From an uncultured Oscillospiraceae bacterium (GTDB taxonomy: Bacteria > Bacillota > Clostridia > Oscillospirales > Oscillospiraceae): a stretch of DNA of 64,000 nucleotides. Positions 49,326 through 57,623 of this stretch are shown here, piece after piece (the stretch's first letter is position 1; every line of letters starts with the position of its first letter). Below the pieces are notes generated by a model. The model worked only from the letters and a program-made list of their open reading frames with translations, was not told the DNA's origin and did not search any database. The stretch spans positions 21,214-85,213 of the forward strand of contig CALWOA010000011.1 in assembly GCA_944382965.1 (NCBI GenBank), in the 5' to 3' direction. Both the position numbers and the translations under genes were made by a program.

Positions 49326-50091
49326 GGTCGCCCACCTCCTTGTTGTTGTTCGGTTTCTTCCAAATCAGGGTGCAGGCAAAGACCAGCACGCCGCAGCCGC
49401 ACACCACGATGCCGATGCTTCCCAGAAGCAGTCCCAGCGCCGGATATCCCTGCACCAGCAGTACAACCAGGGTACCGGTGCAGACCAGGAAAAATCCTAC
49501 GGCGCACACCACAGGCACCGCAGCGCACAGCAGCGCCGCATTCCAGGCCCACCGGCACAGAATCTTTGCTACCCGGATAGCCCAGGCAAACAGGGCGCCA
49601 ATCATGCCCCACAGCCGCCGATTCATGTCTTTGATCCAACCCCAGAAGGTGTGGGGACGAGGCTGTTTCGGCGGCTTTTCCAGTTTGGGCTGCTCCGGCA
49701 CTTCCTGCTCCGGCGCATCCTCTTTCTTCAGACGAAGCTGCAGGTTCTGCCATTGCCCGGACAGCCACTTCCGGAATTTTCCCCAGGCGGCCCGGCATTT
49801 CTGCCAGAACCGTTCCAGCCAGCCGGCGCACTGGATGGCGGCCTCTTTCACCGGGGCGATGGGCTCCTTGATCTTGGACTGCCAGTCGGGGCTGATGTGA
49901 TATGCCTCCAGAATCTCCGCCGCCAGATCATCCAGCGAGCCAAAATCCCGGATGGCCTCATCCTCGGACAGCCCCCCTTCCATCCGCATCTGGATGTGCT
50001 GGGCGTATTCTTCCAGAATATCCTGCTGCTCCGACGGCTGCAGAATCCGAATCCGCTCCTGAAGCTGCTTTAAAAAATCTTCTTTGTTCAT
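49318..50091 (-). CDS. DUF1700 (HAAS) domain membrane protein
   Basis: A 257-residue protein. Residues 1-70 are the helical HAAS/DUF1700 domain (NKEDFLKQLQERIRILQPSEQQDILEEY and DEAIRDFGSLDDLAAEIL), followed by an amphipathic region, a linker, and a C-terminal group of about four membrane helices (residues 155-245). Such proteins are found next to PadR repressors and are thought to sense membrane or envelope state. The ATG at 50091 fits the GGAG site better than that at 50097. Middle gene of a padR-DUF1700-membrane protein operon. Confidence 0.85.
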   Translation of the reverse strand: MNKEDFLKQLQERIRILQPSEQQDILEEYAQHIQMRMEGGLSEDEAIRDFGSLDDLAAEILEAYHISPDWQSKIKEPIAPVKEAAIQCAGWLERFWQKCRAAWGKFRKWLSGQWQNLQLRLKKEDAPEQEVPEQPKLEKPPKQPRPHTFWGWIKDMNRRLWGMIGALFAWAIRVAKILCRWAWNAALLCAAVPVVCAVGFFLVCTGTLVVLLVQGYPALGLLLGSIGIVVCGCGVLVFACTLIWKKPNNNKEVGDHA

Positions 50092-50112
50092 TGCCATTCT
50101 CCTTCCTGTTTG

Positions 50113-50430
50113 CTAGGCCCCATGCTCCTGCAAAAATTCATTCACCTGCTGGGAAAATTGCAGCCACTCCGCTTCCAGGGCGTCCCGGTACAGGACACCG
50201 GCTGCGGTGAGGTGATAGTATTTTCGGGGCGGGCCTTCTGAGGATTCCCGCAGATAGGTTTCAAAATAGTGCTCGTTGGTCAGCCGCTTCAGCAGCGGAT
50301 AAATGGTGCCTTCGTTCACGTCCACCACTTTGGAAACTTCCGCTACCAATTCGTACCCATACATATCCCGTTTCCGGACAGATTCCAGCACGATCAGCTC
50401 CAGCACACCTTTCTTGAACTGGGCATTCAC
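50113..50430 (-). CDS. PadR-family transcriptional repressor
   Basis: A 105-residue PadR regulator: winged helix with FKKGVLELIVLESVRKRDMYGYEL and DVNEGTIYPLLKRL, then a helical dimerisation end. The GTG at 50430 is chosen because AAGGGGGG lies eight bases upstream and the resulting N-terminus matches the family; an ATG two codons earlier overlaps the Shine-Dalgarno site. It heads the operon with the DUF1700 gene 21 bases downstream. A promoter TTGACA with TAGTAT lies upstream, in a TATAGTATAG-repeat region that may be the operator. Confidence 0.88.
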   Translation of the reverse strand: MNAQFKKGVLELIVLESVRKRDMYGYELVAEVSKVVDVNEGTIYPLLKRLTNEHYFETYLRESSEGPPRKYYHLTAAGVLYRDALEAEWLQFSQQVNEFLQEHGA

Positions 50431-50452
50431 CAGCATCCCCCCTTTTGTAACT

Positions 50453-50481
50453 ATACTATACCAACTACTGTGCATTGTCAA
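50453..50481 (-). promoter_or_regulatory. padR operon promoter
   Basis: On the minus strand TTGACA (50476-50481) and TAGTAT (50453-50458) are 17 bases apart; the -10 lies in a repeated TATAGTATAGT stretch. Confidence 0.6.
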
Positions 50482-50618
50482 GTACTGAGATATTAAGAAT
50501 ACTTGAAGATTCTTCCCGTGGGTATTTCTTTGGATTTTCTCCCGGGCTGGGGGATTCCTTCCTTTACAACCGGGGAAAAATTTGGTATTCTATACAGCGG
50601 AAAGGGAGGTAATTGCTA

Positions 50619-51122
50619 GTGAAGACCAAAAAGCTGACCCTTCTGGCGCTGCTGACTGCCATTGCACTGACTATTTTCCTGGTGGAAGCCCAGATCCCGC
50701 CGCTGGTGCCCATTCCCGGCATCAAGCTGGGCCTTGCCAATATTGTCACGGTGTTTGCCGTGTTCGCCCTGGGCAGCCGGGAGGGGGCCTGTGTCCTCTT
50801 TGCCCGGATTTTCCTGGGGGCCATCTTTGCCGGATTCGGTACCATCTTCTATTCTGCCGCCGGCGGACTGTGCGCCATTTTGGTGACGGTGCTGGTAAAA
50901 AAGATCCTTACCAAAAAGCAGCTTTGGGTTGCCGGCTGCCTGGGGGCCATTGCCCACAGTGTGGGGCAGATGGCCATGGCTATTGCCCTCACCGGCACTC
51001 CGGCGCTGATTGTTTACTTGCCGGTTATGGTGGTGATCAGCATCATCACCGGACTGTTCACCGGGCTGTGCGCCCAATTTCTGGTTAACCGAGGAACGTT
51101 ATGGAAAATTACTTCAACATGA
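50619..51122 (+). CDS. Gx transporter family membrane protein (HepS component I-like)
   Basis: A 167-residue membrane protein with five to six helices. The segment IPPLVPIPGIKLGLANIVTVFAVF with its PG-x-KLGLAN core is characteristic of the family annotated as heptaprenyl diphosphate synthase component I or Gx transporter, related in layout to ECF S-components. The substrate is not known. The GTG at 50619 sits eight bases after AGGGAGGT; a TTG two codons earlier is too close. It overlaps mrnC by 22 bases. Confidence 0.82.
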   Translation: MKTKKLTLLALLTAIALTIFLVEAQIPPLVPIPGIKLGLANIVTVFAVFALGSREGACVLFARIFLGAIFAGFGTIFYSAAGGLCAILVTVLVKKILTKKQLWVAGCLGAIAHSVGQMAMAIALTGTPALIVYLPVMVVISIITGLFTGLCAQFLVNRGTLWKITST

Positions 51123-51505
51123 ATTTAACCAAGCAGGAGATCGACGCCATCTCCAATCTGGGCCTTGCCCATATGGGAGACTGCGTGTTTGAAATCCTGT
51201 GCCGGGCCTACCTGTGCGCCCAGGGTGAAAAAACCGTGGACAAACTCCACCGGGACACCATCAACATGGTCAAAGCCACAGCCCAGGCCAAATTTGTGGA
51301 CAAGCTGCTGCCCCTGCTGACGGAAGAGGAACTGGCTTACTACCGCCGGGGCAAGAATGCCCACGTCCACGCCGTACCCAAATCCGCTACCCCCGCCGAA
51401 TACGCCAAGGCCACCGGGTTGGAAGCCCTGTTCGGGGCGCTGTATCTGTCCGGTCAGACCCATCGGCTCAACGAACTGTTCCGGGGCGTGATGGAAAACC
51501 CCTAA
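51101..51505 (+). CDS. mrnC: Mini-ribonuclease III
   Basis: A 134-residue RNase III-like protein without a double-strand RNA-binding domain. The catalytic motif LAHMGDCVFEILCR near residue 22 and the second EALFGALYL motif are present. It matures 23S rRNA precursors in Firmicutes. Its start lies inside the preceding gene, implying coupled translation, and rqcH follows 12 bases later. Confidence 0.95.
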   Translation: MENYFNMNLTKQEIDAISNLGLAHMGDCVFEILCRAYLCAQGEKTVDKLHRDTINMVKATAQAKFVDKLLPLLTEEELAYYRRGKNAHVHAVPKSATPAEYAKATGLEALFGALYLSGQTHRLNELFRGVMENP

Positions 51506-51517
51506 GGAGGAAACCCT

Positions 51518-53263
51518 ATGGCTTTTGATGCCGTTTTTTTGTCCGCAGTGCTGGCGGAAATCCGCACCCGCTGTCTGGGTGCCCGGGTGGATAAAATCCA
51601 CCAGCCCAGCCGGGACACGTTGATTTTGCACCTGCGCTGCCGGGAAGGCCGGGAAAAGCTGCTCTTTGCCGCCAACCCTACTGCGCCCCGGCTCCATCTG
51701 ACCACCGCCTCTCCGGAAAATCCGGCGGAGCCGCCCATGTTCTGTATGCTCCTGCGCAAGCACCTGTTGGGTGCCAAGCTGACGGAAGTATCCCAGATTC
51801 CCATGGAGCGGGCGGCGGCCTTCACCTTTGACTGTACCGACGAAATGGGCTTTCCGGTACAGAAAAAGCTGGTGGCCGAACTGATGGGCAGAACCTGCAA
51901 CCTGTATCTGCTGTCCCCGGAGGGACGGATTCTGGACTGCCTGCGCCGCATCGGTCTGGACGAAAGTGCCAAGCGGGCAGCGCTGCCGGGGCTGAATTAC
52001 CAGCTGCCGGAGCCCATTGCCAAGCAAAATCCCATGGAGGATGTGGACTATTCCGGTTTGCTTACCCAAAACGGGGCGGATTTGCTTTGTGACCGGCTGA
52101 TGGACACACTGGGTGGTTTGTCGCCCCTGGTGTGCCGGGAGGCGGCGCTGTTTGCCGCAGGCAGTGTGGATGCCCGGATTTCCGACCTGGACGTGGCTGC
52201 TGCCGCCGACAAGCTGGAACTGTTCTTCCGGGAACATTGCCTGCACCCTGCCCCCTACTGCTTTTTGCTGCCCGACGGAACCCCCAAGCAGTTTGCCTTC
52301 TGCCCCATCCGGCAATACGGCAGCTACACCCGGGCGGAGTCCTTCGGCGCCCTGCTGGACAGCTACTACACCCTCCGGGACCGGAAGGACGCCATGCGGC
52401 AGAAAAGCCAGGCGGTGCGCAAAACCGTCCAGAACCTTTGCACCCGGCTGACCCGGAAGCTGGCCATCCAGGAAAAAGAACTGGAAGCCACCTACGACCG
52501 GGAACGGCTGCGGCAGCTGGGAGACATTCTCACCGCCAACCTGCACCGGGTGGTGAAGGGGCAAAGTGTGGTTTCCTGCGAGGACTTTTACGATGAGGAT
52601 ATGAAAACCGTGGACATTCCCCTGTCCCCCGTTCTCTCTCCCCAGCAGAATGCCGCCAAGTTCTACAAAGACTACACCCGAATGAAAAACGCCGAGAAGG
52701 AGCTGACCCACCAGATTTCCCTGGGCGAAACGGAACTGCAATACCTGAAAAGCGTTCTGGAAGAGCTGAACCGGGCCCAGACCGAGGCGGAATTGGAAGA
52801 AATCCGCCGGGAACTGCAGGACGGCGGGTATCTGCGGCAAGAATCCGGGAAAAAGCGCATCCGTCAGGAGAAACTGAAGCCCATGGCCTTTACCTCCACC
52901 GATGGCTACCCCATCTATGTGGGACGGAACAACCGGCAAAATGAGGAGCTGACCTTCCGGACGGCCCGGAAAGACGATATCTGGTGCCACGCCTCCAAGG
53001 TTCACGGCTCCCATGTGATTATCGCCTGCGGCGGCGCCACTCCGCCGGACAACACCATTACCCAGGCCGCCCAGCTGGCGGCCTACTACGCCGAAACCAC
53101 CGGCGGACGGAATGTGCCGGTGGATGTGACCACGGTGAAGCAGGTGAAGAAAATCCCCAACGGCAAGCCTGGCATGGTGATCTACCACACCTACAAAACC
53201 GTCATTGCCAACCCCTATCCGGATATCGTTCTGGATGAACTGAACGCAGAAAAAAGCGAATAA
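51518..53263 (+). CDS. rqcH: RqcH/NFACT ribosome quality control protein
   Basis: A 581-residue NFACT protein (formerly fibronectin-binding protein), which adds alanine tails to stalled nascent chains on large ribosomal subunits. Domains: NFACT-N (1-180, MAFDAVFLSAVLAEI start), helix-hairpin-helix, long coiled coil (about 270-430), and NFACT-R (KDDIWCHASKVHGSHVII, about 480-560). In most RqcH proteins the NFACT-R motif reads D-x-W-x-H-A. Length is typical. Last gene of the operon, before a terminator. Confidence 0.95.
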   Translation: MAFDAVFLSAVLAEIRTRCLGARVDKIHQPSRDTLILHLRCREGREKLLFAANPTAPRLHLTTASPENPAEPPMFCMLLRKHLLGAKLTEVSQIPMERAAAFTFDCTDEMGFPVQKKLVAELMGRTCNLYLLSPEGRILDCLRRIGLDESAKRAALPGLNYQLPEPIAKQNPMEDVDYSGLLTQNGADLLCDRLMDTLGGLSPLVCREAALFAAGSVDARISDLDVAAAADKLELFFREHCLHPAPYCFLLPDGTPKQFAFCPIRQYGSYTRAESFGALLDSYYTLRDRKDAMRQKSQAVRKTVQNLCTRLTRKLAIQEKELEATYDRERLRQLGDILTANLHRVVKGQSVVSCEDFYDEDMKTVDIPLSPVLSPQQNAAKFYKDYTRMKNAEKELTHQISLGETELQYLKSVLEELNRAQTEAELEEIRRELQDGGYLRQESGKKRIRQEKLKPMAFTSTDGYPIYVGRNNRQNEELTFRTARKDDIWCHASKVHGSHVIIACGGATPPDNTITQAAQLAAYYAETTGGRNVPVDVTTVKQVKKIPNGKPGMVIYHTYKTVIANPYPDIVLDELNAEKSE

Positions 53264-53264
53264 G

Positions 53265-53309
53265 AAACCGCCGTGCTCTGGGAAATTCCCAAGCACGGCG
53301 GTTTTATTT
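53265..53309. terminator. rqcH terminator
   Basis: A 13-bp perfect stem (53265-53277 with 53292-53304), with a small inner hairpin in the loop, followed by TTATTTTT. Confidence 0.93.
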
Positions 53310-53330
53310 TTACTTGTTTTGGAAAACCAA

Positions 53331-54611
53331 TTAACGCTGGCGGTTTAGCTTGTCAGCCTTAGAAAATACCACGAAGCCCACGGCAAACAGGATAATCAGC
53401 GCGCCAACGGCGATATTCTCGTTTTGCAATGTCAGGCCAAAGACATTCACGGAAATACCGGCGGTCAGCTGGCTGATGACGGACACCAGGGTCATGCCTA
53501 CAAAGGAAGCGCCTTTGCCGCAGATGTCCATCAGGCCATAGAATTCACCGCTGCGCTCTGCCGGGATGATCTTGCCCAGGTAGCTGCGGCTCAGAGCCTG
53601 GATGCCGCCCTGGAACATGCCCACCAGTACGGCCAGCACCCAGAACTGCCACTGGGCCACCAGGAACATGGCGAACAGGGTGATGCCGGTATAGGCGCCG
53701 ATGCAGACTTTAATCAGCAGCCCCGTGTCATACCGGGCAGACAGCCGACCAAAGAAAATGGAGCAGGGGAAAGCCACAAACTGGGTCAGAAGCAGCGCCA
53801 GCAGCAGTCCCGTGGTATCCAGACCCAGGGCTGCGCCGTAGGCGGTTGCCATGTCGATGATGGTGTACACGCCGTCAATGAAGAAGAAAAAGGAAACCAG
53901 GTACAGGAAAATGTGCTTATCCTTCCGGGCGTCCCGGATGGTCCGGCCCAGCTGACGGAAGGAATCCCCCCAGGGGCTTTCGGTGTAGGTGACATAGGCC
54001 TTTTGCCGGTAGCGTTTGACCAGAGGCAGGGTGCAGCCCAGCCACCACAGGGCGGTGACCAGGAAGGCCAGGGTCATGGCGGTAGTCTGGCTCAGACCGA
54101 AGCTGCCCCCGCCCAGCACCAGCACCAGGCAGAGGATAAAGGGAATTACCGAGCCGATGTAGCCATAGGCATAGCCCATGGAGGAAATGGAATCCATCCG
54201 GCCTTCTTCGGTGATTTCCGGCAGCATGGAGTCATAAAACACAATGCTGGAGGAATAGCCCACCCGGGCGGCTACAAAAATGCCCAGAAATACCAGCCAG
54301 CCGCTGGAAAAGCCCAGCAATGCGCAGCTGATGACGCCCACTGCCACGCAAAGCAGGAACAGGGGCTTCTTGAAATTCCGGTCGGACAATGCGCCGCAGA
54401 TGGGGCCGATAATGGCCACCAGCACCGTGGCGATGGAGCCGGCGTAGCCCCAGTAGCTGAGGTACAGGTTCTCGTCCACCCCGGCAGAGGCTGCCAGAGC
54501 ATTGAAATAAATGGGAATCAAAGTGGAAACCATAAGAATAAAGGCAGAATTGCCGATATCGTAGAGAATCCAGCTTCGCTCCAATGCCGTGAGTTTGAAG
54601 GTTTTATTCAT
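53331..54611 (-). CDS. MFS transporter, UMF1 (Atg22-like) family
   Basis: A 426-residue transporter with 12 predicted helices. The start WILYDIGNSAFILMVSTLIPIYF is the UMF1 family signature, named after the yeast vacuolar Atg22 amino-acid effluxer. The central loop SDRNFKKPLF and the second half GRLSARYDTGLLIK carry the MFS loop motif. Substrate unknown; amino acids are possible by analogy. GGAGAG precedes the ATG. It lies 29 bases after the phospholipase C-like gene. Confidence 0.88.
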   Translation of the reverse strand: MNKTFKLTALERSWILYDIGNSAFILMVSTLIPIYFNALAASAGVDENLYLSYWGYAGSIATVLVAIIGPICGALSDRNFKKPLFLLCVAVGVISCALLGFSSGWLVFLGIFVAARVGYSSSIVFYDSMLPEITEEGRMDSISSMGYAYGYIGSVIPFILCLVLVLGGGSFGLSQTTAMTLAFLVTALWWLGCTLPLVKRYRQKAYVTYTESPWGDSFRQLGRTIRDARKDKHIFLYLVSFFFFIDGVYTIIDMATAYGAALGLDTTGLLLALLLTQFVAFPCSIFFGRLSARYDTGLLIKVCIGAYTGITLFAMFLVAQWQFWVLAVLVGMFQGGIQALSRSYLGKIIPAERSGEFYGLMDICGKGASFVGMTLVSVISQLTAGISVNVFGLTLQNENIAVGALIILFAVGFVVFSKADKLNRQR

Positions 54612-54640
54612 GTTCTCTCTCCGTTGTATTGTTTTTTGGC

Positions 54641-55408
54641 TTAGCCAAAGGTTGCCTGGAAGTCCTCACCCAGAGGTTCCCCGGTCTGTATGTGCTCCTG
54701 AATCTGCCGTAGCATCTGCGGGTAATTCCGTACCTGCCGGTTAAACCGGGCCAGCAGTTCGCTGTCCATCCGGGCGTAAACCGGCAGCCCTCTTCTGGGC
54801 ACCAGATTGTCCAGCAGACTGGGATTGACCAGCTTCAGCAGCCGCTCCCGGCCTTTCCGGTTTTTGCTGGACAGGAAATTCAGAGCAAAGACCATGTTCC
54901 GCACGCCCCGGTTTACATTGGCCCCGGTGGCACCGGGGAAAAATTCTGCCACGGTCATGCACTCGCCCCGGGTCAGCTTCAGAAATTTGCTGATGTTATA
55001 GGTGTGGGGCGAGGGCTCTCCATCCATTTCCAGCAGATACCGGTCAAACTCCGACTCCAGGGCCACATGACGGACTTCCCCGCTGTCCACTTTGCTCTGG
55101 ACAAAGGGATGGCAGGCGGAATCCAGGCAGTAATGCCCCAGCAGTCCGTACAGATAGGCCCGGGCCGCTTCCGAGGTTGCCGATGCACAGGCCCAGGTGA
55201 AAAATTCCTGTCCGGTCTGACCGTGGAACTGCCCTCCCAAGGCACCCACAGAGGTTTTCATCAGGGGATTGTAGTAAAAGAAAAAGTCCGGCCCCTGCAG
55301 TCCCACGTCGAACATCCGGCGAAAACGGGAAATACATTGCCGGGCATCCGGCGGGAGATTGGGAAGAACCAGCTTACCGAACCGATAGTGGGCATAACTG
55401 GCGGGCAT
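54641..55408 (-). CDS. Zinc-dependent phospholipase C-family protein
   Basis: A 255-residue all-helical protein of the zinc-dependent phospholipase C-like family. Candidate ligands lie in the early SYAHYRFG and GPDFFFY segments and in GHYCLDSACHPFV and HVALESEFDRYL. No signal peptide is seen, unlike secreted toxins, so it is likely cytoplasmic with an unknown substrate. The first gene of a two-gene unit with the MFS transporter; GAGGTGA precedes the ATG. Confidence 0.82.
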   Translation of the reverse strand: MPASYAHYRFGKLVLPNLPPDARQCISRFRRMFDVGLQGPDFFFYYNPLMKTSVGALGGQFHGQTGQEFFTWACASATSEAARAYLYGLLGHYCLDSACHPFVQSKVDSGEVRHVALESEFDRYLLEMDGEPSPHTYNISKFLKLTRGECMTVAEFFPGATGANVNRGVRNMVFALNFLSSKNRKGRERLLKLVNPSLLDNLVPRRGLPVYARMDSELLARFNRQVRNYPQMLRQIQEHIQTGEPLGEDFQATFG

Positions 55409-55512
55409 AGTATCACCTCAACGCATTTTTTGTCTATTTTACACTACATGGGCGGAAAAAGCTAGAGGAAGGAAGAAAAGTTTTGGGCAAAACCATGTAA
55501 AGTCAAGGTAAG

Positions 55513-55541
55513 TTGCATTCCGGCGGCTTCTGTGGTATAAT
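55513..55541 (+). promoter_or_regulatory. alaX promoter
   Basis: TTGCAT (55513-55518) and TATAAT (55536-55541) with a 17-base spacer, 30 bases before the ATG. Confidence 0.78.
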
Positions 55542-55573
55542 CCGGAAAAACTGCCGGAAAGGGTACGATTTTC

Positions 55574-56725
55574 ATGCAGACACGAAAGCTATATTACGAA
55601 GATTCCCACTTGGACCGCTTCACCGCCCAGGTTCTCTCCTGTGAGCAGGATGGGCAAAACTATCGGGTGATTCTGGATGCCACTGCCTTTTACCCGGAAG
55701 GCGGCGGACAGGGAGCGGACACCGGCACGCTGGGCGACGTCCGGGTGCAATTTACCCGGGAAGAGGGAGAAACGGTGGTGCATATCTGCGACGGAGCCTT
55801 GATGACCGGCAGCACCGTGGAAGGGCAGATTGATTATGCCGCTCGGTTCCTGCGGATGCAGCAGCACAGCGGTGAGCACATTGTGTCAGGCATTATCAAC
55901 CGCCGATTCGGTTACCATAATACCGGCTTCCATATGGGCGCGGACTGCATCACCATTGATTTTGACGGTGTGATTTCTCCGGAGGTGCTGCCGGAAATCG
56001 AGGCAGAAGCCAACCGGGCGGTGTGGCAGAATCTTCCCATCCGATGCTGGTATCCCAGCCAGGAACAGCTGCCCCAGGTAAACTACCGCACCAAGCGGGC
56101 GCTGCCCTGGCCGGTACGGATTGTGGAGATTCCCGGCTTTGACTGCTGCGCCTGCTGTGGCACCCATGTGGCGGCCACAGGGGAAATTGGGCTGATTAAG
56201 CTCTTCAGCGCCGTGCATTTCCGGGGCGGCACCCGGATGGAAATGGCCTGCGGAAAGCGGGCGCTGGAAATTCTCAACAGTGCCTACCAGCAAAACAAGC
56301 TGGTATCCCAGGCATTTTCTGCCCAGATCACGGAAACCGGAGCGGCTGCCCAGCGGATGAACGATCTGGCAGCTGCCCAGAAGTACCGGATCATCGGATT
56401 GGAAAAGCGCATTTTTGCAGGAATTGCAGAAGCGTTTGCCGGAACCGGGGATGTTTTGCTGTTTGAAGCTGACCTGGACGGCACCGCTCTGCGGGAGCTG
56501 ACCGATGCGGTAGCTGGAACATGCGGCGGCAGGGCTGCGGTGTTCAGCGGCAGCGACGAAAGCGGCTATGGCTTCTGCCTGGCCCAGCCCGGCGGGGACC
56601 TGCGGCATCTGTGCAAGGAGATGACCGCTTCCCTTTCTGGCCGGGGCGGTGGTAAGCCCGGATTTCAGCAGGGCCGGGTTCAGGCTGGAAAAGCGGAAAT
56701 CGAAGCCTTCTTCCATAACCGATAA
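55574..56725 (+). CDS. Alanyl-tRNA editing protein AlaX, long form
   Basis: A 383-residue free-standing editing protein that removes misattached serine or glycine from tRNA-Ala. The zinc ligands appear as HSGEH (near residue 99) and CCACCGTHV (near 195), with the LDATAFYPEGGGQGADTG start of the editing domain. The C-terminal part (from about 310) with SGRGGGKPGFQQG is a DHHA1 domain, so it is the long AlaX type. Monocistronic. Confidence 0.93.
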   Translation: MQTRKLYYEDSHLDRFTAQVLSCEQDGQNYRVILDATAFYPEGGGQGADTGTLGDVRVQFTREEGETVVHICDGALMTGSTVEGQIDYAARFLRMQQHSGEHIVSGIINRRFGYHNTGFHMGADCITIDFDGVISPEVLPEIEAEANRAVWQNLPIRCWYPSQEQLPQVNYRTKRALPWPVRIVEIPGFDCCACCGTHVAATGEIGLIKLFSAVHFRGGTRMEMACGKRALEILNSAYQQNKLVSQAFSAQITETGAAAQRMNDLAAAQKYRIIGLEKRIFAGIAEAFAGTGDVLLFEADLDGTALRELTDAVAGTCGGRAAVFSGSDESGYGFCLAQPGGDLRHLCKEMTASLSGRGGGKPGFQQGRVQAGKAEIEAFFHNR

Positions 56726-56867
56726 CGAAATTATCCCGCCAGAGTCAAACGGAATTGTTCTATTTTATGCAGACAGCAGGAAAAGCACTTCGTATCTAGA
56801 GAGTGTGTTGGCTTTCGTCGGAGTGGCGCAGCGTCAGTGGAGCCACTTCTGTTTGGCTAACCAAATC

Positions 56868-56900
56868 ACAGAGGAAGCGGTACCCCGCTTCCTCTGTTTT
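56868..56900. terminator. Hairpin terminator after alaX
   Basis: A 13-bp perfect stem (56868-56880 with 56885-56897) with a 4-base loop followed by TTT on the plus strand. It lies between convergent genes, 143 bases after the alaX stop; the stretch in between shows no other feature. Confidence 0.75.
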
Positions 56901-56933
56901 ACATCTGTATCAGGCGAATTTGTGCCTGATTTT

Positions 56934-57131
56934 TTACGGTTCCACAGTGAAGATTGCCTCAATAGTGGTCTTAAATACCTTGGCAATATTCCAGGCCAGC
57001 ACCAAGGAAGGATTGTACTTTCCTTTTTCCAGGTTTCCAATCGTCTCCCTGCGTACCCCCACAAGATTTGCCAGCTCTTCCTGCTTCATGTCATATTTTG
57101 CACGGTACTCTTTGATGCGGTTCTTAATCAT
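56934..57131 (-). CDS. XRE-type regulator paired with DUF3796
   Basis: A 65-residue regulator consisting only of an XRE helix-turn-helix (KQEELANLVGVRRETIGNLEKGKYNPSL). It resembles the small regulators often encoded with DUF3796 membrane proteins. The ATG at 57131 overlaps the end of the DUF3796 gene by eight bases, so the two are translationally coupled. Longer in-frame starts lie inside that gene and lack a ribosome-binding site. It presumably controls its own operon. Confidence 0.88.
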   Translation of the reverse strand: MIKNRIKEYRAKYDMKQEELANLVGVRRETIGNLEKGKYNPSLVLAWNIAKVFKTTIEAIFTVEP

Positions 57132-57483
57132 TGCAGGCACCTTTTTGCTCTTTCCATTCCAGCACCGCAAGCGCCAAAGTAAATGCCAGAATTACAACCG
57201 CAAAACTCAGTCCAAAGGCCATTGGCACCGCCCGTTGGGCCCCATATAAGTAGGTACACCCGAACATAAACGGAACCAGAGAAATCATCTCCCCCATAAA
57301 GGCAAACGTGGCAGCCTTCTGCACATTGAGGCGGAAAAATTCGTCCGGTATTACCCAAAAGTATCGCAGATAGTAGGCAAATCCAACAAAGCCAAACAGT
57401 CCGTTGTTTTCCGTTATCCACCCCAAAATGCCGATCAATGCCAGCAGCGACAGCAGACCCAGGTAGTTGATTTTGTGTTTCAT
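57124..57483 (-). CDS. DUF3796-family small membrane protein
   Basis: A 119-residue protein with four predicted helices. The early LGLLSLLALIGILGW and GFVGFAYYLRYFWVIPDEFFRLNVQKAAT pattern is that of DUF3796, whose role is unknown. The reading frame extends upstream through the promoter, but the ATG at 57483 follows GGAGGAG. With the overlapping XRE regulator it forms a two-gene unit, which may sense a membrane-active signal and adjust transcription. It is more AT-rich than the adjoining genes. Confidence 0.82.
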   Translation of the reverse strand: MKHKINYLGLLSLLALIGILGWITENNGLFGFVGFAYYLRYFWVIPDEFFRLNVQKAATFAFMGEMISLVPFMFGCTYLYGAQRAVPMAFGLSFAVVILAFTLALAVLEWKEQKGACND

Positions 57484-57531
57484 ACAGATACTCCTCCTTG
57501 TTATATGGTGTATTTCGCTCTTTGTGTTATA

Positions 57532-57560
57532 AATATACCACATGGCATATATTCTGTCAA
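57532..57560 (-). promoter_or_regulatory. Promoter of the DUF3796/XRE operon
   Basis: On the minus strand TTGACA (57555-57560) and TATATT (57532-57537) with a 17-base spacer, about 50 bases before the ATG. Confidence 0.8.
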
Positions 57561-57581
57561 GCGTCGAATGCTCAAGCGTAT

Positions 57582-57611
57582 AAAAAAGCCGCCCGGTATC
57601 GGGCGGCTTTT
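57582..57611 (-). terminator. Terminator of the sialic-acid-type operon
   Basis: A 12-bp perfect stem (57584-57595 with 57600-57611) with a 4-base loop, T-run on the minus strand, 12 bases past the ROK stop. Confidence 0.93.
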
Positions 57612-57623
57612 GGATAAGGTTTC

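Noticed and set aside
51125-53296. A 723-codon minus-strand open frame
   Set aside because: It is antisense to mrnC and rqcH, both well recognised; GC-rich third positions leave few stops on the opposite strand.
56726-56867. A possible small RNA or gene in the gap after alaX
   Set aside because: No promoter, start site with Shine-Dalgarno sequence, or stable fold other than the downstream terminator was seen.
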